NCBI RefSeq assembly: GCF_020360975.1
Contig: NW_025408667.1
Span: 5,704,001-5,768,000, forward strand
Length of the DNA: 64,000 nucleotides
Source of the DNA: Hirsutella rhossiliensis
Lineage: Eukaryota; Ascomycota; Sordariomycetes; Hypocreales; Ophiocordycipitaceae
Reading direction: 5' to 3'
Shown in pieces: positions 13,381 to 27,289 of this stretch (positions are counted from its first letter, which is position 1; each line of letters opens with the position of its first letter). Under the pieces are notes generated by a model, which was not told where the DNA came from, ran no database searches, and worked only from the letters and a program-made list of their open reading frames with translations. Both the position numbers and the translations under genes were made by a program.

Positions 13381-14400
13381 GGCTAGTGCTTAGTAGGTTT
13401 TCTTCTCCTTATAAGGTTATCTATATTCTTTAAAGTAATATCTAAGTTTCCTATAGTTAAAATACTTTCCTTTACTTTTTTATATTATATTTAGATCTAT
13501 CTTACCTAGGTTAGTTATATAAGCGTAGGTAATAGGAGTTTCGCGCTTTTTCTTATAGTTAGCGCGTCGGTTAAAGTTATTCTTATAAGAAGGGTTCTAG
13601 TTTCCTCTTTTTTATTTCTCGCGTATACTATCTATTATTAATTCGTACTACTATAGTAATATAGTCTAAGAGGTTATTAGGTCGATTTTCCTTATAGAGT
13701 TCGTCCTTAACTTCTTCCTTAAGCCCGTCGTAGAATCGTAATATAAGAAGTTCGTCGTCCTAATTAAGCTTTAAGGTAACTTAACAGAACTTTATAGTAT
13801 AATCCGATACTAAGATCCTTTATTAAAGTTCTCGAAGTTTTTATTTAGCTTCTTATTCCTCGTTAGTTATTCTAAATACCTTTATAATAGCTTCTTTAAA
13901 TCCTTAGAAACTAGTAAAGACTTTATCTATCTTATTATCTCGTCGCGCTAGTTAATTATCGAGAAAGTCCCTTATAATAGGTCTAAACTAAGCGAGTACT
14001 ATTCTAGATAAATAATTTCCTATATAAAGTACCTTTTCGACTAGGTCTAAAAGTTTCGTAGGGTAAAACCGGTAGTAGGCCTTAAGTTAGGTAAGAAAGT
14101 CTCGAAGCGTGCTATAAGTACCGTTAAATAGTCCTAGCTATTTTAGTTTAACTACTTCTCTAAGGTCCCTAACTTATCTATTACCTCCTCCGTTCTTAAG
14201 TAACTATACCTTATATTAAAGGGCGATAATTTCGCGTATTATATCCTAAGGCAATATAATAGCTCTAGAGTTAGTTAATCTAGCTTACTATATAGGTATA
14301 TTAATAGTTACGATATTACTTAAAGTAACGCGGTATTATACTAAATAAGAGCTTTTAACGTATAACGACTAGTATTATTCCTAAGGGATAAACCTATCGA
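13381..14400 (-). mobile_element. Gypsy-like gag relic with mutated zinc knuckle
   Basis: Around 13,440 the minus strand reads YFNYRKLRYYFKEYR. The spacing fits a CCHC zinc knuckle (C-x2-C-x4-H-x4-C) in which Cys and His codons became Tyr by CpA/TpG mutation. Upstream in the same orientation, to about 14,400, the sequence is long and lysine/glutamate-rich, as in gag proteins. The relic ends near 14,700, where it meets a 119-bp repeat and another Gypsy relic. Assignment rests on the knuckle alone, so confidence is moderate. Confidence 0.5.
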
Positions 14401-14710
14401 GGGGTTTATATTAGTAGATATAATAGGGCGTGGTCTAAGTAATAATATATATATTATATTAGTAATAAGTCGGAGGTCGTAGACTATAGACTATAACTAA
14501 GTAATTAGAATTAAAGATAGAATCGTAATAAAGATCTATATTAAAAGCTAGAGAGCTATCTATCTAAAGGAGTAAAAGTAGGTAGCTATATATACTTATA
14601 GAGACTATCCTTAGATTATAGTCCTAGCTATAATCCCCTTTATAGCTTACTATAGCTTACTTATAAGCTATACTCCTAAGTAGTAATCTATCTATATAAG
14701 GCTTACTTAG

Positions 14711-14829
14711 CTTACGTACGCTCTAGGTAACCTAAGCTTATATAACTTCTTATCCCGACCTTTATTCCGAGCTGCCTTATTACGTAAACTTAGCCGGCTC
14801 TCTTACGGCCTACTAACCGTAGTCGTAAT
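14711..14829. repeat. 119-bp repeat, copy 2 (partner at 1)
   Basis: This stretch matches bases 1-119 with scattered transitions. It sits at the truncated RNase H side of the minus-strand Gypsy relic that follows, which suggests it is internal Gypsy sequence. Confidence 0.7.
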
Positions 14830-17800
14830 ACTCTAGAGCTCCGCTTACTATTACTCGAGGTAGCTAATAATCGCTAGTATCTCCTTATCGTAAATAGCGT
14901 AATTCCGCTCTACTAGGGTTAGCTTATAAGAGTAGAACGCTATTAGTTACTTCCGCCCGTCTACCTCCTAAGAGAGCGTTCCTCTAAGTGCTTAGCTACT
15001 ATAGTCCGCTTCGACTAACGTAGACTAGTCGAAGTCCTACTAAAGTAGTACTAGGGCTTATAAGAATAGGTCCTTAAGCGTATAGAATGCTCCTTCTTAT
15101 ATAGGCCATTAATAAAAGGCAGTCTATTTCCTAGTAATCTTATTTAAGGGCATTATAATATAAGAGAAGCCCTTAATAAATATCCTATAATAGTTCGCGA
15201 ACTTAAGGAAGCTTTATACGCCCGTTTATATAGTTAGGGCCGCTTAGTCTTAGATCGCTTAGATCTTTATAGGATCTACCTATATACCTACGCTTATATA
15301 GATAATAAAGCCTAGGTAATTAACCCTCTTAACCTTAAATTCGCACTTATCTAGGTTAAGGTAGAGCCTATAAAGCTAGAGGCGCTTTAGGACCCTCTAT
15401 ACTTTCTATATATAGTCCTTATAGGAGCTGCTTATATAGATAAGGATATTATCTATATATATAAAGGCGAACTTATTGAGGAAGTCCTAAAGTACGTTAT
15501 TAATATAATACTAAAAGGTAGCGGGCGCTTTTAAGAGGCTAAAGGGCGTTATAAGCTACTTAAATAAGCTATAGTATATATAGAACGCTGTCTTTTACTT
15601 ATTACCCTCTAAGATCTATACTTTATAAAACGCCTATTTTATATCTAGCTTTATAAACTACTTTACCTTTAAAAGGTTATAAAGCGTATCTAAGATTAAG
15701 GGTAAGGGGTAGCGGTCTAACCTTATAATTACGTTTAAAGCCTTATAGTTATAATAAAACTATATCCCGCCCCTTAGTTTATATATAAATAAGACCGGCG
15801 CTCTTACTTTAAAGCTACTTACTTAAATAAAACCCTTATCTAAGAGGTCCCTTAGTATCTTCTTTAGTATTAATAGCTCTGCGTATAATATACTATATAG
15901 CGGTCTAAACGGTATAAGTAGTTCTTACCCCTTTTTATCGGTATAAAGTATAATCCTATAGTCTACCCTTAGCTTATATAAGTTAAGCTTATCCGCTTCC
16001 TAGGACTTAAATAGTAGTAGGAGGTCGTAAAAGCGCTTTAGTATCTACTACTATAGCTTAGAAGGCGACTTTAGCTTTTTTATTTAAAGGGCCTTATCGA
16101 TATCTACTAAGCTAACTATATAAACTATAGCGTTAGCCGCTAGCTAGCCTTGCCCCCGCTCTACCTATTATATAGTTCCTATAAAGATAGAGGCAAGGAC
16201 TTCTTATACTAAGTATAAAGCTCGTACGCTTAGTCCTACGCCTATAAAACCGTCGTTATAGTAAACCTACTATTACATAGGCCTAAACTATAGCTTCCTT
16301 TAGTATAGAACTAAGTATAACTCTATATATAATAACTAGGGTTTCCTAAGGATTAAGGGAAACTTTAGTTAGGGGATTATATAAGCTACGATAAGCTTAT
16401 AATAACCGTTAACCTCTATAGCTAGCTATATAATGCCCTTAATTACCGCACCCTTTATTACGCTTAAGGCGCCCTTTACTCGCCTTAAGGCGATCTTTTC
16501 TACTAGTACTTATATCTCTTATATAAGCGCCTCGTTAACTACGGCGTAGTACTAGTAGCCCTTATCTATAAAGGTAGTAATAAGTAAGGAGTTATTAATT
16601 ATAACCTATATTAAAGTAGGCTCCTCCTTTATATAGGCGGATAATTCCTCCTTCTCTTTTACTAGTATTAGTAACTAGGGCTCTAGAGCTTATCTTTACT
16701 TTAGAGCTAGTCTTTTTCCTCTAGGCTTAAAGGGGCGGAGTCCTCCTTATCGTCTAAGGCAAAGAGCGGTTCTATCTTTACTACTTAAACCGCTATAGGC
16801 CGCTTAGCTAAAATAAAGGGGCATTTTAATATAAAGTATATAAACGCGCCGTAATATAGGTAGCGGCCGTTAGCTTTCCTCTTTTTAATTTCCTCGCTTA
16901 TTACCTACTTTGCCCGCTACTTAAAGTATAAGGCGGTATAAGGGGTAGTTAACGGCGTCTTCTTACTACGTTTAGCCTAGTCCGTATAGGTAGCCGATAT
17001 TAAGGTATCCCTATCTATATCGATAGCCGGTTATTTATCTTATAGAGGGGCGGTAATCCCGTCGCCGCTATACGGCGAGCGCTTATAGAGCTTTTAAAAA
17101 CGCGGCGTCTATTTATAGCCCTATACTACCTTTATTAACTAGCTTATATACTCGCTATAGTTAGTAAGTATAATTATAGGGATAAGTAGCTCTTATAAGG
17201 CCGGCGTAATCGAATTCGGTAGCTATATAAGCTTCGCGCTATCTTCCTATACTATAGTCCCCGCTACCTATAAAAGCGTCTCTTTAAAATAAGGTAGGAA
17301 TTCGCTAAAGGTTTATCCGTCTCTTTACTTAAGGGTCTATAGCCTATCTTACGCCTTTACCCGCTCCTATATATTGCTAAATATATATATAAGGTATTAG
17401 AAGAAGTCTTATAGGTCGCGTTTACCCCTAGGGCCGCCCTTATCCTAGAATCTAGAGATCCGCCGTATCTAGGGCTCCGGTAGCGTATAGAGGAGCGAAT
17501 ACTACGCTATATCGCGATAGCTATTTAGGCCCTATTTCTCGTCGGTTATAAACTTTATCTATAGCCGGCTAAGGAAGAAGTAAAAGGACTCCGGCTTACT
17601 ATCCTAAGTCGGCTAAGGGAGCGGCTTCTATATTAATAGTATCGCTGCCGTAACCGGCGTTATAGAGGTCGTAGGGGTTAAAGCTTATCTTATAAACGGC
17701 TCCCTTAGTATAGCGAGAACCTCGTCCTTCTCGCTAGCCGTCGCGCTTCTAATCGCTTCTAAGATAGCTACGATACTTCCTATTTATCTAGGGAGGGGCG

Positions 17801-17850
17801 GAGTACTTCCTCGAGGAGGAGGCACCCCCTTTAAAGAGATATCTATTAAA
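14830..17850 (-). mobile_element. Gypsy-type LTR retrotransposon relic, RNase H to gag
   Basis: Minus-strand frames give RNase H (KLTLVERNYAIYDKEILAII, about 14,845-14,935) and the reverse transcriptase active site FAFIYIDNILIYISS (about 15,424-15,480, from the family YLDD box). Sequence at higher coordinates should hold protease and gag, and a gag-like charged frame seems to reach about 17,850. Integrase is missing on the low-coordinate side, so the element is truncated there. Stops and D-to-N changes show it is dead. Confidence 0.75.
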
Positions 17851-18084
17851 TCTATTAGTTAATAGCTTATACTATTATTATAAGAATATACCCTTATATT
17901 CCTATTTTACTATTATAAAGAAATAATAGGTATAGGGAGGCTTTATAGAATAAGCTAGTAAAAAGAGGCTCTATAATATAGTCTAAGGGAATAACCCTTA
18001 AAAGATAAAGACCTTTACTAGATATCTATATCTTCCTCTAGGAAAAGCGGGTTAGGATAAGCCTATCCCTATAAACAAAAATAT

Positions 18085-18450
18085 ATATAAAATACATAAG
18101 TTAATTACGAGCAGAACGGATACCCTATTGCCTATTTTAGCCTAGCGGTTCTAAAGATATCCGCGATACGAGAATAGGTAGGGCATAGAACATTCTAGTT
18201 AAATCCACTACTTATACCAGAACCCATAGTCTTACGTTAACTATCACGCTATAATCAGACTACCTACTAAGTTAAGAAGATATACTATAGATAGAGCTTT
18301 TTAAGCACTATAGAATATACTAGAAAGCTAACTAATTGGTCTACTAGTAGGCGAGCAATAGTCTATAAAAGACAAAGGATTTCCCTAGGAGTAGTAGATA
18401 GAATAAGCAAGTTCGTAAGCATCTTTTACAACGCTATTCTTTTAATATAC
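18085..18450. other. Patch of sequence with little RIP
   Basis: Within the mutated block this stretch of roughly 370 bases has normal CpA and TpG (for example aatccactactt, accagaacccatag, tatcacgc, aatcagac). It contains a TATA-like tataaaag near 18,372. It could be a young solo LTR or a unique fragment too short to be recognised by RIP. I found no second copy in the window and no coding frame. Confidence 0.5.
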
Positions 18451-18749
18451 TATTTAGCCCCTTATATACTCGTTATAAATTCCGAACGAAATCCTACCCT
18501 ATACTCCTTCGACCGATCTTTCCGCTTACGACTTCGATTACCCGATTCTATACTTATTGCTTATACCTTCTTATAATTATAAAGTAAGTAAAGGCGTACG
18601 TATAGCTACCGTCTATAGGATAATATTAATAAGCTATATAGAGCTCTTCTATACGCGGCTAACTTATATATATATATATAGGATCCGGCCCTCCGCACGT
18701 AACTATACGGCTTAGGAGATTCTCTTACTAAGAGGTAAGATCCTTAGTT

Positions 18750-21700
18750 ATAGAGGGGGTACTAACTAAGTCCTTAACTTAGCCTACGCTAGCGTAAACG
18801 AGCCCTTAATAGTATTAGTACGATAGTAATTAATTATAGATAAAGGAGATAAGGCGATTCTAGCTATTAGATCTAAAATAGTAAAAGAGATTATTAAAGT
18901 TATAGTTATAAAGGCTATAGGAGAATTTAAGAAAAATATTATTAGAGCTAAAAAGAAGTTTAGAAAGATCTAGAAGGTTAAAGTTAAGATAGGGAGGAAA
19001 CGATATATTAGATTATATAATCTAAGAGTTAATACTCTCTTTAAAAGAAAAGTAAATAAGATTAACCCTATAAGATTAACCCTATTAACGATACTCTATT
19101 AAACAGCTTAACGCTAAAAGGGGACCTTAACTAAAAGAAAACTAAATAAAATACTATTAAAGATAAGATATAGCCTAGACCCTACCTAGAATACTTAATA
19201 GGAAACTTCTTAAGTATATAGAAAGGAAAGCGGCTAATATAAGAAAGACTTAAAGTAATTTATAAATAATTTAAGGGCTTTCTTATAGAGGTAGAAATCT
19301 AAATCTTCGATAGTATTCTATTTAATAAGGAAGTAGCGTTATCCTAGGACTTTATAGAAAGAGGTAGAGTCGACTTAGCTATAGCCCTACTATAGGTTAT
19401 TAAGATAATAGAATATAAGGTATAGTAAGTAGCCTTAATCCCGATCCTAAAAGCGATAGAGTAGAAAGTTATCGATATCCTTAAAATTAAACTAAAAATA
19501 AAAGTCCTTAAAGAAAGGCATAGGCTTTATAAGAACTATTTTTTCTTAGTAGTAAAGAAAGATAGAGGACTATGCTTAATTAATTCCGCTATATATATAA
19601 ATACCGTTATAATAAGAAATATAAACCTACTACTAAATATAGATAGGTTTAGCGACTACTTCTCGATATATAAGATCCTTTCCCTCCTAGACCTTTTTTT
19701 AGGCTATAATTAGATCCCTCTTAATATTAAAAGCTATAACTTAACGATATTCGCGATACTTATTAGCCTTTTATATATATATATACTCCCTTAAAGGGCT
19801 ATAAACTTAGTCGGCTAATTTATAAGGATAATATAAAGAATCCTATAAGACCTTATACTAAATATTTATAGGAATTTCTATAATAATATAGGTATTAAGG
19901 GGCCCGATATAATATATAATAATAAAGAGGTAGCGCTAGGAGTAAGGAGATTTATCTTTAAATACCTTATTAACCTTAATAAAGTCCTAGTTAACGTCGA
20001 ACTCTTTAGTTATATAATTATAAGGGCTAAATCGAAATACTACTAGTAAGTAACTAAAGTTATTAGTTATATTTATAGAGTAAATAGAAGGTGCCCCGTA
20101 GAAGCTAAAGTTATTAAAATTAAGGAATAAATAAGATGCCTTAATATAATATATATTAAAGCTTTCCTTAGTATTATAGGATACTATTAAATCTAGATTA
20201 AATAGTTCGATGTCTTAATAAAACCCCTTATAGACCTATTAAAGAAAGAAGTCTATTAAGAATAGGGAGATAAATAAATAAAAGCGATAGCTGCCCTTAA
20301 GGAAGCTATTATTAATCCAGTCTTTTTAGTATCCCTTAATGTTAGCCTAGAAAGAGGAGATATTATTTTAATATATAATACTAGTCTACTTCGCTAGGGG
20401 GTAGTCTTAATATAAATCGTACATAGAAAGAGGCGCCTTATAAGGTTCGAAAGTAAAATATAGTTACTAGTAAAACTAAATATAATATAATAAAAAGGGA
20501 GTATAGGGCTATATTAAGTATACTTAGGAGACTAAGAATATACTTATATAGCGTATATTTTATCCTAGAAACTAATATATAGGTCTTAGTTAATTAACTA
20601 AAAGGTGCCTTTAAAGACGTCCTTAAAGCTATAGTAACTCGCTAAATAAGTAATATTTTCCTCTTTAACTTTACTATACGATATATCGAAAGTAAGAAGA
20701 ATAGCGTAGCTAACGGACTTTTAAGAAAGCCTAAAGGACCTTTTAATATATTAGATAGGGAAATAAAAAGGGATATTAAAGAATTTATAGACTTTTACTT
20801 AAACGTAGTATAAGGGACTAAGCTATAAAGGGACTACTTAAAGGAATTAAGGATAATTACGGACTTCCTTTAAACGTTAAAACGGCTAGAGGGCCTTTTT
20901 AAATAAGACTATAGGAAGCTATGTCTAAAAAGTTTAAATTTCTACGTTAAAGATTAAAAGCTTTAGCGACTCCTTAAGAAGGAAGAAAGGGGACCTATAC
21001 TAGTCGTAGACGACTTAAAAGAACGGAAAAGGATTATTATAAAGTACTACGCGTAAATAGGATATAAAGGATAATAAGTTATATATATATTTATAAAGAA
21101 TAAGTATTAATAAGCTAGCCTTTAAAACGATATTTATAGCGTAATCTCTTCTTATAAAGAATACCAATACTTTATAACTAAGAGACCCTAGGAAGTTATA
21201 ACCGCGACCGTACCTAGCTACCCTATAAGTAAGATTTACTTTAATAGCTAGTATATACTATTTAATTATAGGTATTTATACCTTATACTTCTATAAGACG
21301 ACCTTATTAAATAAGTAGAAGTAACCCTAGTTAAAGAAATTACTATAGGAGCTATAACTAAATTTATACTCTTTATTATTTATAGGTATAGCGTAATACT
21401 ATACGCTATAATCGATAGAAGGCCTAAAATAAAGAAAGACTTTAAGTATATCCTAGAGGATATAGGCATTAAAGTTATCTAAACTTTAGTATATAATTTA
21501 AAGGTAAACGTAGTAGTAAAATAAAGGTACTAAAGGTTAATAATAGTACTTATAAAAATAGTAGAGAAAAAGGGTAAGTAGATTAAATACCTTAACTAAG
21601 TAATCTTTATAGACCGAATAGTAGTTAAAGAGTCTTATAGAATATTAGCTTTCTACCTACTATATAGATAGGAACCGGTACTACCTCTTAAAGTAAAATA

Positions 21701-22330
21701 CTTAACTTAGCGACTAATTAACTAAGATAAAGTAAAGATAAGAGAAGAATTATTTAAAGTATAAGTATAAGTTTTAAAAAGGAAAGAAAAAGATATAAAA
21801 GAAGCTAAGAAAAGAGTAATAAGATATTAAAATTAATTAGTAGAGAGGATAGATAAAGCTAATAAGTATATAATAAGGAAAGAAAGCCTATAACTTAGAG
21901 ACCTTATCTTACTATTTAACGTAAGATAATTAAATAATTTAGGGAGGTAAGCTAAGTATTAGATAAGGTATAACGGTCCCTTTTAAGTAGTATCGCGCTT
22001 AAAGTAGTCTAGGGCGTATAAGATTAAGACTTTAAATAGAATCGTACTTAATAAGATAATCCTAGGAGAGTATTTAAAGAAGTTTAAAAAGGATAAGAAA
22101 GGTTAATAGTACTCTATTAAGGATAACTAGTTACTCTAGGATAATATTACTCTTAATAAGAGGAGGAAGGAAGAAATAATAAATAAAGTAAATAATTTAC
22201 TACTTTTACTAAGTAGAGAAGCCTTAGATTAAATAGTGCTATAATCGTAACGACTCCTTAATAAACCTTAGAAGGATTAAAGCTAGGAAGAAGAAGAAGA
22301 GCGACTATAGATACTTTAACGGGGGCATCT
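18750..22330 (+). mobile_element. Gypsy-type LTR retrotransposon relic, plus strand
   Basis: The plus strand at about 19,540-19,760 reads YFFLVVKKDRGLCLINSA and, further on, FLGYN followed by IPLNIKSYNLT. These match the finger and palm of Gypsy reverse transcriptases (family FFSGYDQIPLD...LTAF). Downstream frames to about 21,700 carry RNase H-like and integrase-like material, which I recognised only loosely. The coding relic ends near 22,330, just before a 12-bp tandem repeat. Many stops fit former Gln and Trp codons. No clear LTR pair was found, although a tataaaag box lies at about 22,505. Confidence 0.72.
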
Positions 22331-22365
22331 ATACCCTAAGGAATATATAGCCCGCGTAGTAGAGT

Positions 22366-22434
22366 CTTTAGCAGGGTCCTTAGTAGGGTCCTTAGTAGGG
22401 TCCTTAGTAGGATCCTTAGTAGAGTCTCTAGCTA
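22366..22434. repeat. 12-bp tandem repeat (about 5 copies)
   Basis: Units of the type gtccttagtagg repeat five times with a few substitutions. The reverse complement of the same array and its flanks occurs at about 40,280-40,345 in a less mutated form. There the array reads in frame as a Lys-Asp-Pro-Ala repeat. Confidence 0.8.
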
Positions 22435-24889
22435 GCCCTCTTCTTAATTAGATAATCCCTTAGCCCCTATTCGTCTAGGGAAGAAGGAGGGAAAATTTAG
22501 TCTATAAAAGAGGTCTCTTTTCCTCCTTAGCTAGTAGATAGCATTAGTATTATTTTCTCCTTCTTTATTATTAGTATTATCTTCTTTTATATCCTCTTTT
22601 ACTAATATACCTTTTTAGCCCTCTTTGCCTTTACCTTACCTTACCTAGTACTTTCTTATTTCCTTTATCCCCCTTAGACCCCCTTATCCTTCGGTATCTA
22701 GCTACTACTATTACCGTTAGCGTAGGTTTATCTTTAGGTATATACTATAGTTACCGTTAAAATACCTAAGAAAGGCCTAAGGTATATAATTAAGGTTCGG
22801 CTACTATAACTTAGTAAAGTAAAAAAGGACCTTTATATAAGAGCCCTAAAAACGCTAATCTAATAAGAAAAGAAGGAGGTAAAAAGGAGCTAGGGAGGAA
22901 AAGGTAGTAAAGATAAAAATTTATAACTATCGTAAGAAGTACGCTAAAACCTAACTAGTAACTAAAGCACCGTTTAACTATTTAATCGAAGGACGACTAT
23001 AGTAGCTAAGATATTTATAAGCGCCCTATTAACTACCTTATTATTTTAAATTTTCTACTTAAAGCTCCTTAAGTAAATAAAGATAATATTTCCTACCCTT
23101 CCTTAATAATAACCTACCCTTTACTACCTTAAAGAAGATAAATAAAGATATAATTAAATAATAAAGTAAGAAAATAAATATTCTTACTACTTACCTCCTT
23201 TAAGAATAGGATTTTTTACTTTATAAATAAGGATATCTATTCTTTATTATAGAGGGGGAGACCCGCTATAGCGAAAATAAACGCGCTTATAAGATAAATT
23301 TTAATATATTTTCGACTTACTAGATTAAACGTATATAACCTTAAGAGAAAAACTTTTACTACTAAAGATAGCGACTAAGCGAGACTACCTACTCTTAGTA
23401 AACCTACTATAGACTATTATAAAGCGGACTTAAAGACTATTTAATTATTACTTAAGAGAGAGCTCGTTAAACTTATATAATCTCTTTTTAAGTAAAACGG
23501 GCGTAAGGTTAATTTCCTCCTCTTTCTTTAAATCCTTAGTAAGACTAAAGGGATTAAAGATATTACGAAAAAGATAAAGGGCGGTCTTATTACTAATATA
23601 CTTATTATAAAATTTATTAGTCTTAAGGTTAGTATAGAAATTATAACTATATATATAGTTAGCGAATCTATTAAGGTTATAAGTAGCCTTATAGTATTTA
23701 AGGAAGTACTGCTATTTATAAATAGGCGCTTTAGTTAAATCCTAGATATAGTTAATATAAGAGCTACTAGTAGTACTTAAAAGAGAGATATACTTATAAA
23801 AAGGAAATATAATATACTTATAAGTAAAAGTTATAGTTATTTAATAAGTTTAAATATACCCTTAATAAAGGCAAGGATTATAAGTTTTATATAAAGTAAT
23901 TAAGACTACTTAAGAGTATTCTTACTACCTTAAACTAAGCTAAGAAAAGAAGTATCTATATAGATAAGCGATTTCTATAGGGATATAGGTTACTAGGTAA
24001 TATCTATAATAAAGAGTATAAAAGATAATTTAATTATACTAACTTAGTATACTCTTAAGAAAGTAAGAGAGAGGAGAGCGACTATACGCTTTAATCTTAA
24101 TAATATTAAGAGCTTTTAATAAAACCTATAACTAAAAGGTAATTTCTATATAAATTAAAAACCCTTAGTAACTAATATTATTTCTACTATAGACTTAGGT
24201 CTTAAAGTAACTATAGATCTATAAAAGAAGATAGTTAAAATAAGCTAAGTAAGATTAGATAAGTTAGATAGTTATTACTTAAAAGTACTTTATATAAAGA
24301 GGAAAGACCTTAGTATAATAATTTTAAGTAAGAAGAGTAGTAGTAATAAGGGAAGGTTATAAAAGAGTAGTTAAAGAGAGGTTAACGATATTTAGTAGCT
24401 CTTTAGTTTTAAGTTTAGCGGTCTTACGAAATATAATAAAGAAGAAGAAGTAGTTATAAAAGGAAAAGATAAGAGGTAGCGGTCTAGAAAAATAAAGAAG
24501 ATAAAGGAGAGAAGAGGAAAAAGAGGAATAAAAAGAGTAAAAAGGAAAAGAAAAGGGTAGAGATTAAATAGCTCCTTAATTAATAACTAGTAAAAGAAGC
24601 TATTTAAGCGTAACCCTTAAATACGCCTAAGACCTTACTATTATAGAGGCCGGCTAAAGTAACTAATAACTATATACTTTAATAACTATTTATTCCTCTT
24701 ACTATACCCTCCTTTTTCCTTCCTTCTTCTTCCTTCTATATATATATATATACTTTATACGCTTCCCTACTTATAATAATCCCCTTTACTAATATAACTC
24801 CTATATATATATATAATACCCTCTTAGCCTTTTAGTATTATAACTTAAAACTACTTACCTTAACTATTTAATCTTAGCTTCTCCCTCTC
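22435..24889. other. RIP-degraded sequence, unresolved
   Basis: The first part (to about 22,740) is the reverse-complement counterpart of the fragment at 40,010-40,390. Beyond that, plus-strand frames give lysine-rich protein-like runs (for example near 24,430-24,560) typical of gag or nucleic-acid-binding proteins, but no motif was found. Confidence 0.4.
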
Positions 24890-25555
24890 TTTTACTTACT
24901 CTACCCTTTCCTAAGATATAGCGGCGAACCTAAATAGTATCTTAGGCCTAGCTATAGACCTCCCTAAGAATGCCGCTATCTTCTTTAGCGTATTACTATT
25001 TAGGAGTAGGAGCTCTATTTTACCTACTTACTATAGTAAAGTTAAAGTAAAAAGTAGTAAAGGGCGCTTCTATGCTAAAGATAAGGAAAGGTTTATAGAC
25101 TAAGACTAATAAGACGTTTATAAGTAGAAGCAACCTCCTTAGTATATTTATAGAGATCGTTAGTACCTAATACTAATAGGCCTTATTAAGCGGCGGGATA
25201 TTACCCTTAAAAACGCTTAGATAATATATAAGGGCGTTAAAAAGATAAATAGATTCGCTAGGAATAAGGCCCGCTAAGAAGAGTATATCGTCGATATATA
25301 TAACTTTCTTTATAAAGCTATCGATAAACGATAGGCTATAAGCTTTAGCCTTAGCGCTATAATTAAAATCTTAATAAGAGGTATTAAGAACGTAGTATAC
25401 CCTTTACCTTACTTATTATTAGTTTATACCGACTACTAAGGGGAACCTATTAAAGATATAAAAGATAGATAAAAGAAGTACTATAAATACCTAAATAATA
25501 AGGAGTATCTAATTAAGTTTACCGCTCCTACCTTTAACCTTAGTCGCTTTATATA

Positions 25556-26123
25556 TCTTAAGGTATATAAGCAAAAGCGGAATTTTAGGAAATTAAGGAA
25601 TTACGTAAGACTACGTAATAAAGGGGAAGAAGGAGTATAAGGTAGGATTTTCAACGGAATTTATTAGTAGTGTATTAGTATATAGAAGAGGTATTAAAGT
25701 TAATAATTTTCTATCTATCTACTAGCGGACATACTATCTTATATAGATAATTATAGCTAAACGGAAGAACCTTTTAGGACTAGATTTAGGCTGCGTTATA
25801 GCCCTAAGACTAGGGAATTCCGTGATACCTCGAGTAAATATAGAAGTGTCTTAGTTCTACTAATATTCGTGTTTAAAGGAGGTTGGTCGTGCTGGTGTTC
25901 TTAAGAGGTCTTAGCTAGTATTCTAAGCTAGCTCTATTCCTTCGATTCCCGATTATACGATAACCGGCAACCCGTTTAATGCATAATAACATGTAAAATA
26001 ACGAGCGATTCTTGCTTTATAAGATAAGATTTTATCTATAATTAATATACTACTTATTAGCTTATATAATCGGGAGAGTATATTATAGCTACTTTATTTA
26101 TAGTAGGAACACCGTTCCTTATA
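25556..26123 (-). repeat. Copia 3' LTR
   Basis: This is the left copy in window coordinates, hence the 3' LTR of the minus-strand element. It is 568 bases long, the same as its partner at 31,036-31,603. It keeps several CpA/TpG sites outside the GCA context, so it is less mutated than neighbouring relics. Confidence 0.92.
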
Positions 26124-26132
26124 GCCTCCCTT
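26124..26132 (-). other. Copia polypurine tract
   Basis: On the minus strand AAGGGAGGC lies directly before the 3' LTR, where plus-strand DNA synthesis of a retroelement is primed. Confidence 0.75.
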
Positions 26133-26493
26133 AAAGAGTAGATTTATATACTCTTTACTAATTTATTTATAGTAGTATATATATAGGGTAAAAACCTAAT
26201 TTAGGAAAACTATTCTTATACCTTAATAGGATATATAAAACCTTATTCTTTCTTAGGAAAGAAATCCTTAGGTATATACTAATAGAAAAACCTATAGTAG
26301 GAAAAATCTATAGTTATAATAATTATTTATAGGATAACCTTATATAAGGTAAAACCTATTATTGCTAGGAAAATCTTAATAGATAAAAACCTAGTAAATA
26401 TTTCTCTAGGAAACTTAAAAGGAAAAACCTAGTAAGGGAAAGATATAGAAAGTATAAGAAATATCTAAAAACCCCTTTTAATTGCTTAGGAAC

Positions 26494-26778
26494 TTATATT
26501 AAGGATAGACCGTCTTTAAATTTATAGAGTAATCTAGGTCTTAATTCCTTTATAAAAATATTAGCTATATTATCTTCTAATTTAATATAAAAAACTCTAA
26601 TTTCCCCTTCTCTTATACTAGTTCTAGTATAGTAATAGGCTAATCTTATATGCTTAGACCTTTTATAAAATTCCGGATTTTCTGCTAATTTAATAGCAGC
26701 AGTATTATCCGTTAAAATAGGAGGTATAGTATTAAGAATCTTAATAGATAGATCCTTAGTAATATTTTTAAAAAGCAT
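26494..26778 (-). pseudogene. Copia RNase H, C-terminal part of pol
   Basis: This open frame of 94 codons holds the end of the Copia polyprotein. The motif DNTAAIKLAENPEF followed by KRSKHI and, later, the NIANIFIKEL segment match Copia RNase H (family DNqgAI.LA.NP..H.RsKHId and aDi.TK.L). The remainder of RNase H lies upstream behind stops created by mutation. It belongs to the element at 25,556-31,603. Confidence 0.85.
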
Positions 26779-27289
26779 ATTTAAATAAATAGCTTCTTTA
26801 TTTGCCTCCCTAAGGCTAATATACTCTGCTTTATAGGTAGAAAGGGCAACGGCCTTTTACTTAGAGCAAGCCTAGCTTATTATATTATTATATATATAAA
26901 AATAGTAACCAGAAAAGGATTTTCCGTCCGTTAAATCCGACGCCTAGCTAGAGTCGGTAAAACCCTTTATATATAGATAGGTAAAAGGGATATTATAATT
27001 ATATTTAATCTTTAGGCTAGAGAATTTATTTAAATATTTCTAAATTATATTTAAAGCCTTAAAATACGTCTAGTTAGGCTTAGCCGCGAATCTAGCGTAG
27101 GAAATTATAGAATATAAGATATCTAGCCTAGTAAATAAGGCTAAGTATAATAGAGATCCTATTTCTTTCTAAAATTATAATATATCTTCCTTAGAAGGTA
27201 ATTCCTTTGCTTTTATAAGCTTAAAGCCTACTATAGCGGGTAAATTCGAGGTCCTAAACCTTCTTTATTAAATTCCTTTAATTTATTTA

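Noticed and set aside
22366..22434. Short regular repeats considered as a CRISPR array
   Set aside because: The repeats are directly contiguous 12-bp units without spacers, and the genome is eukaryotic.
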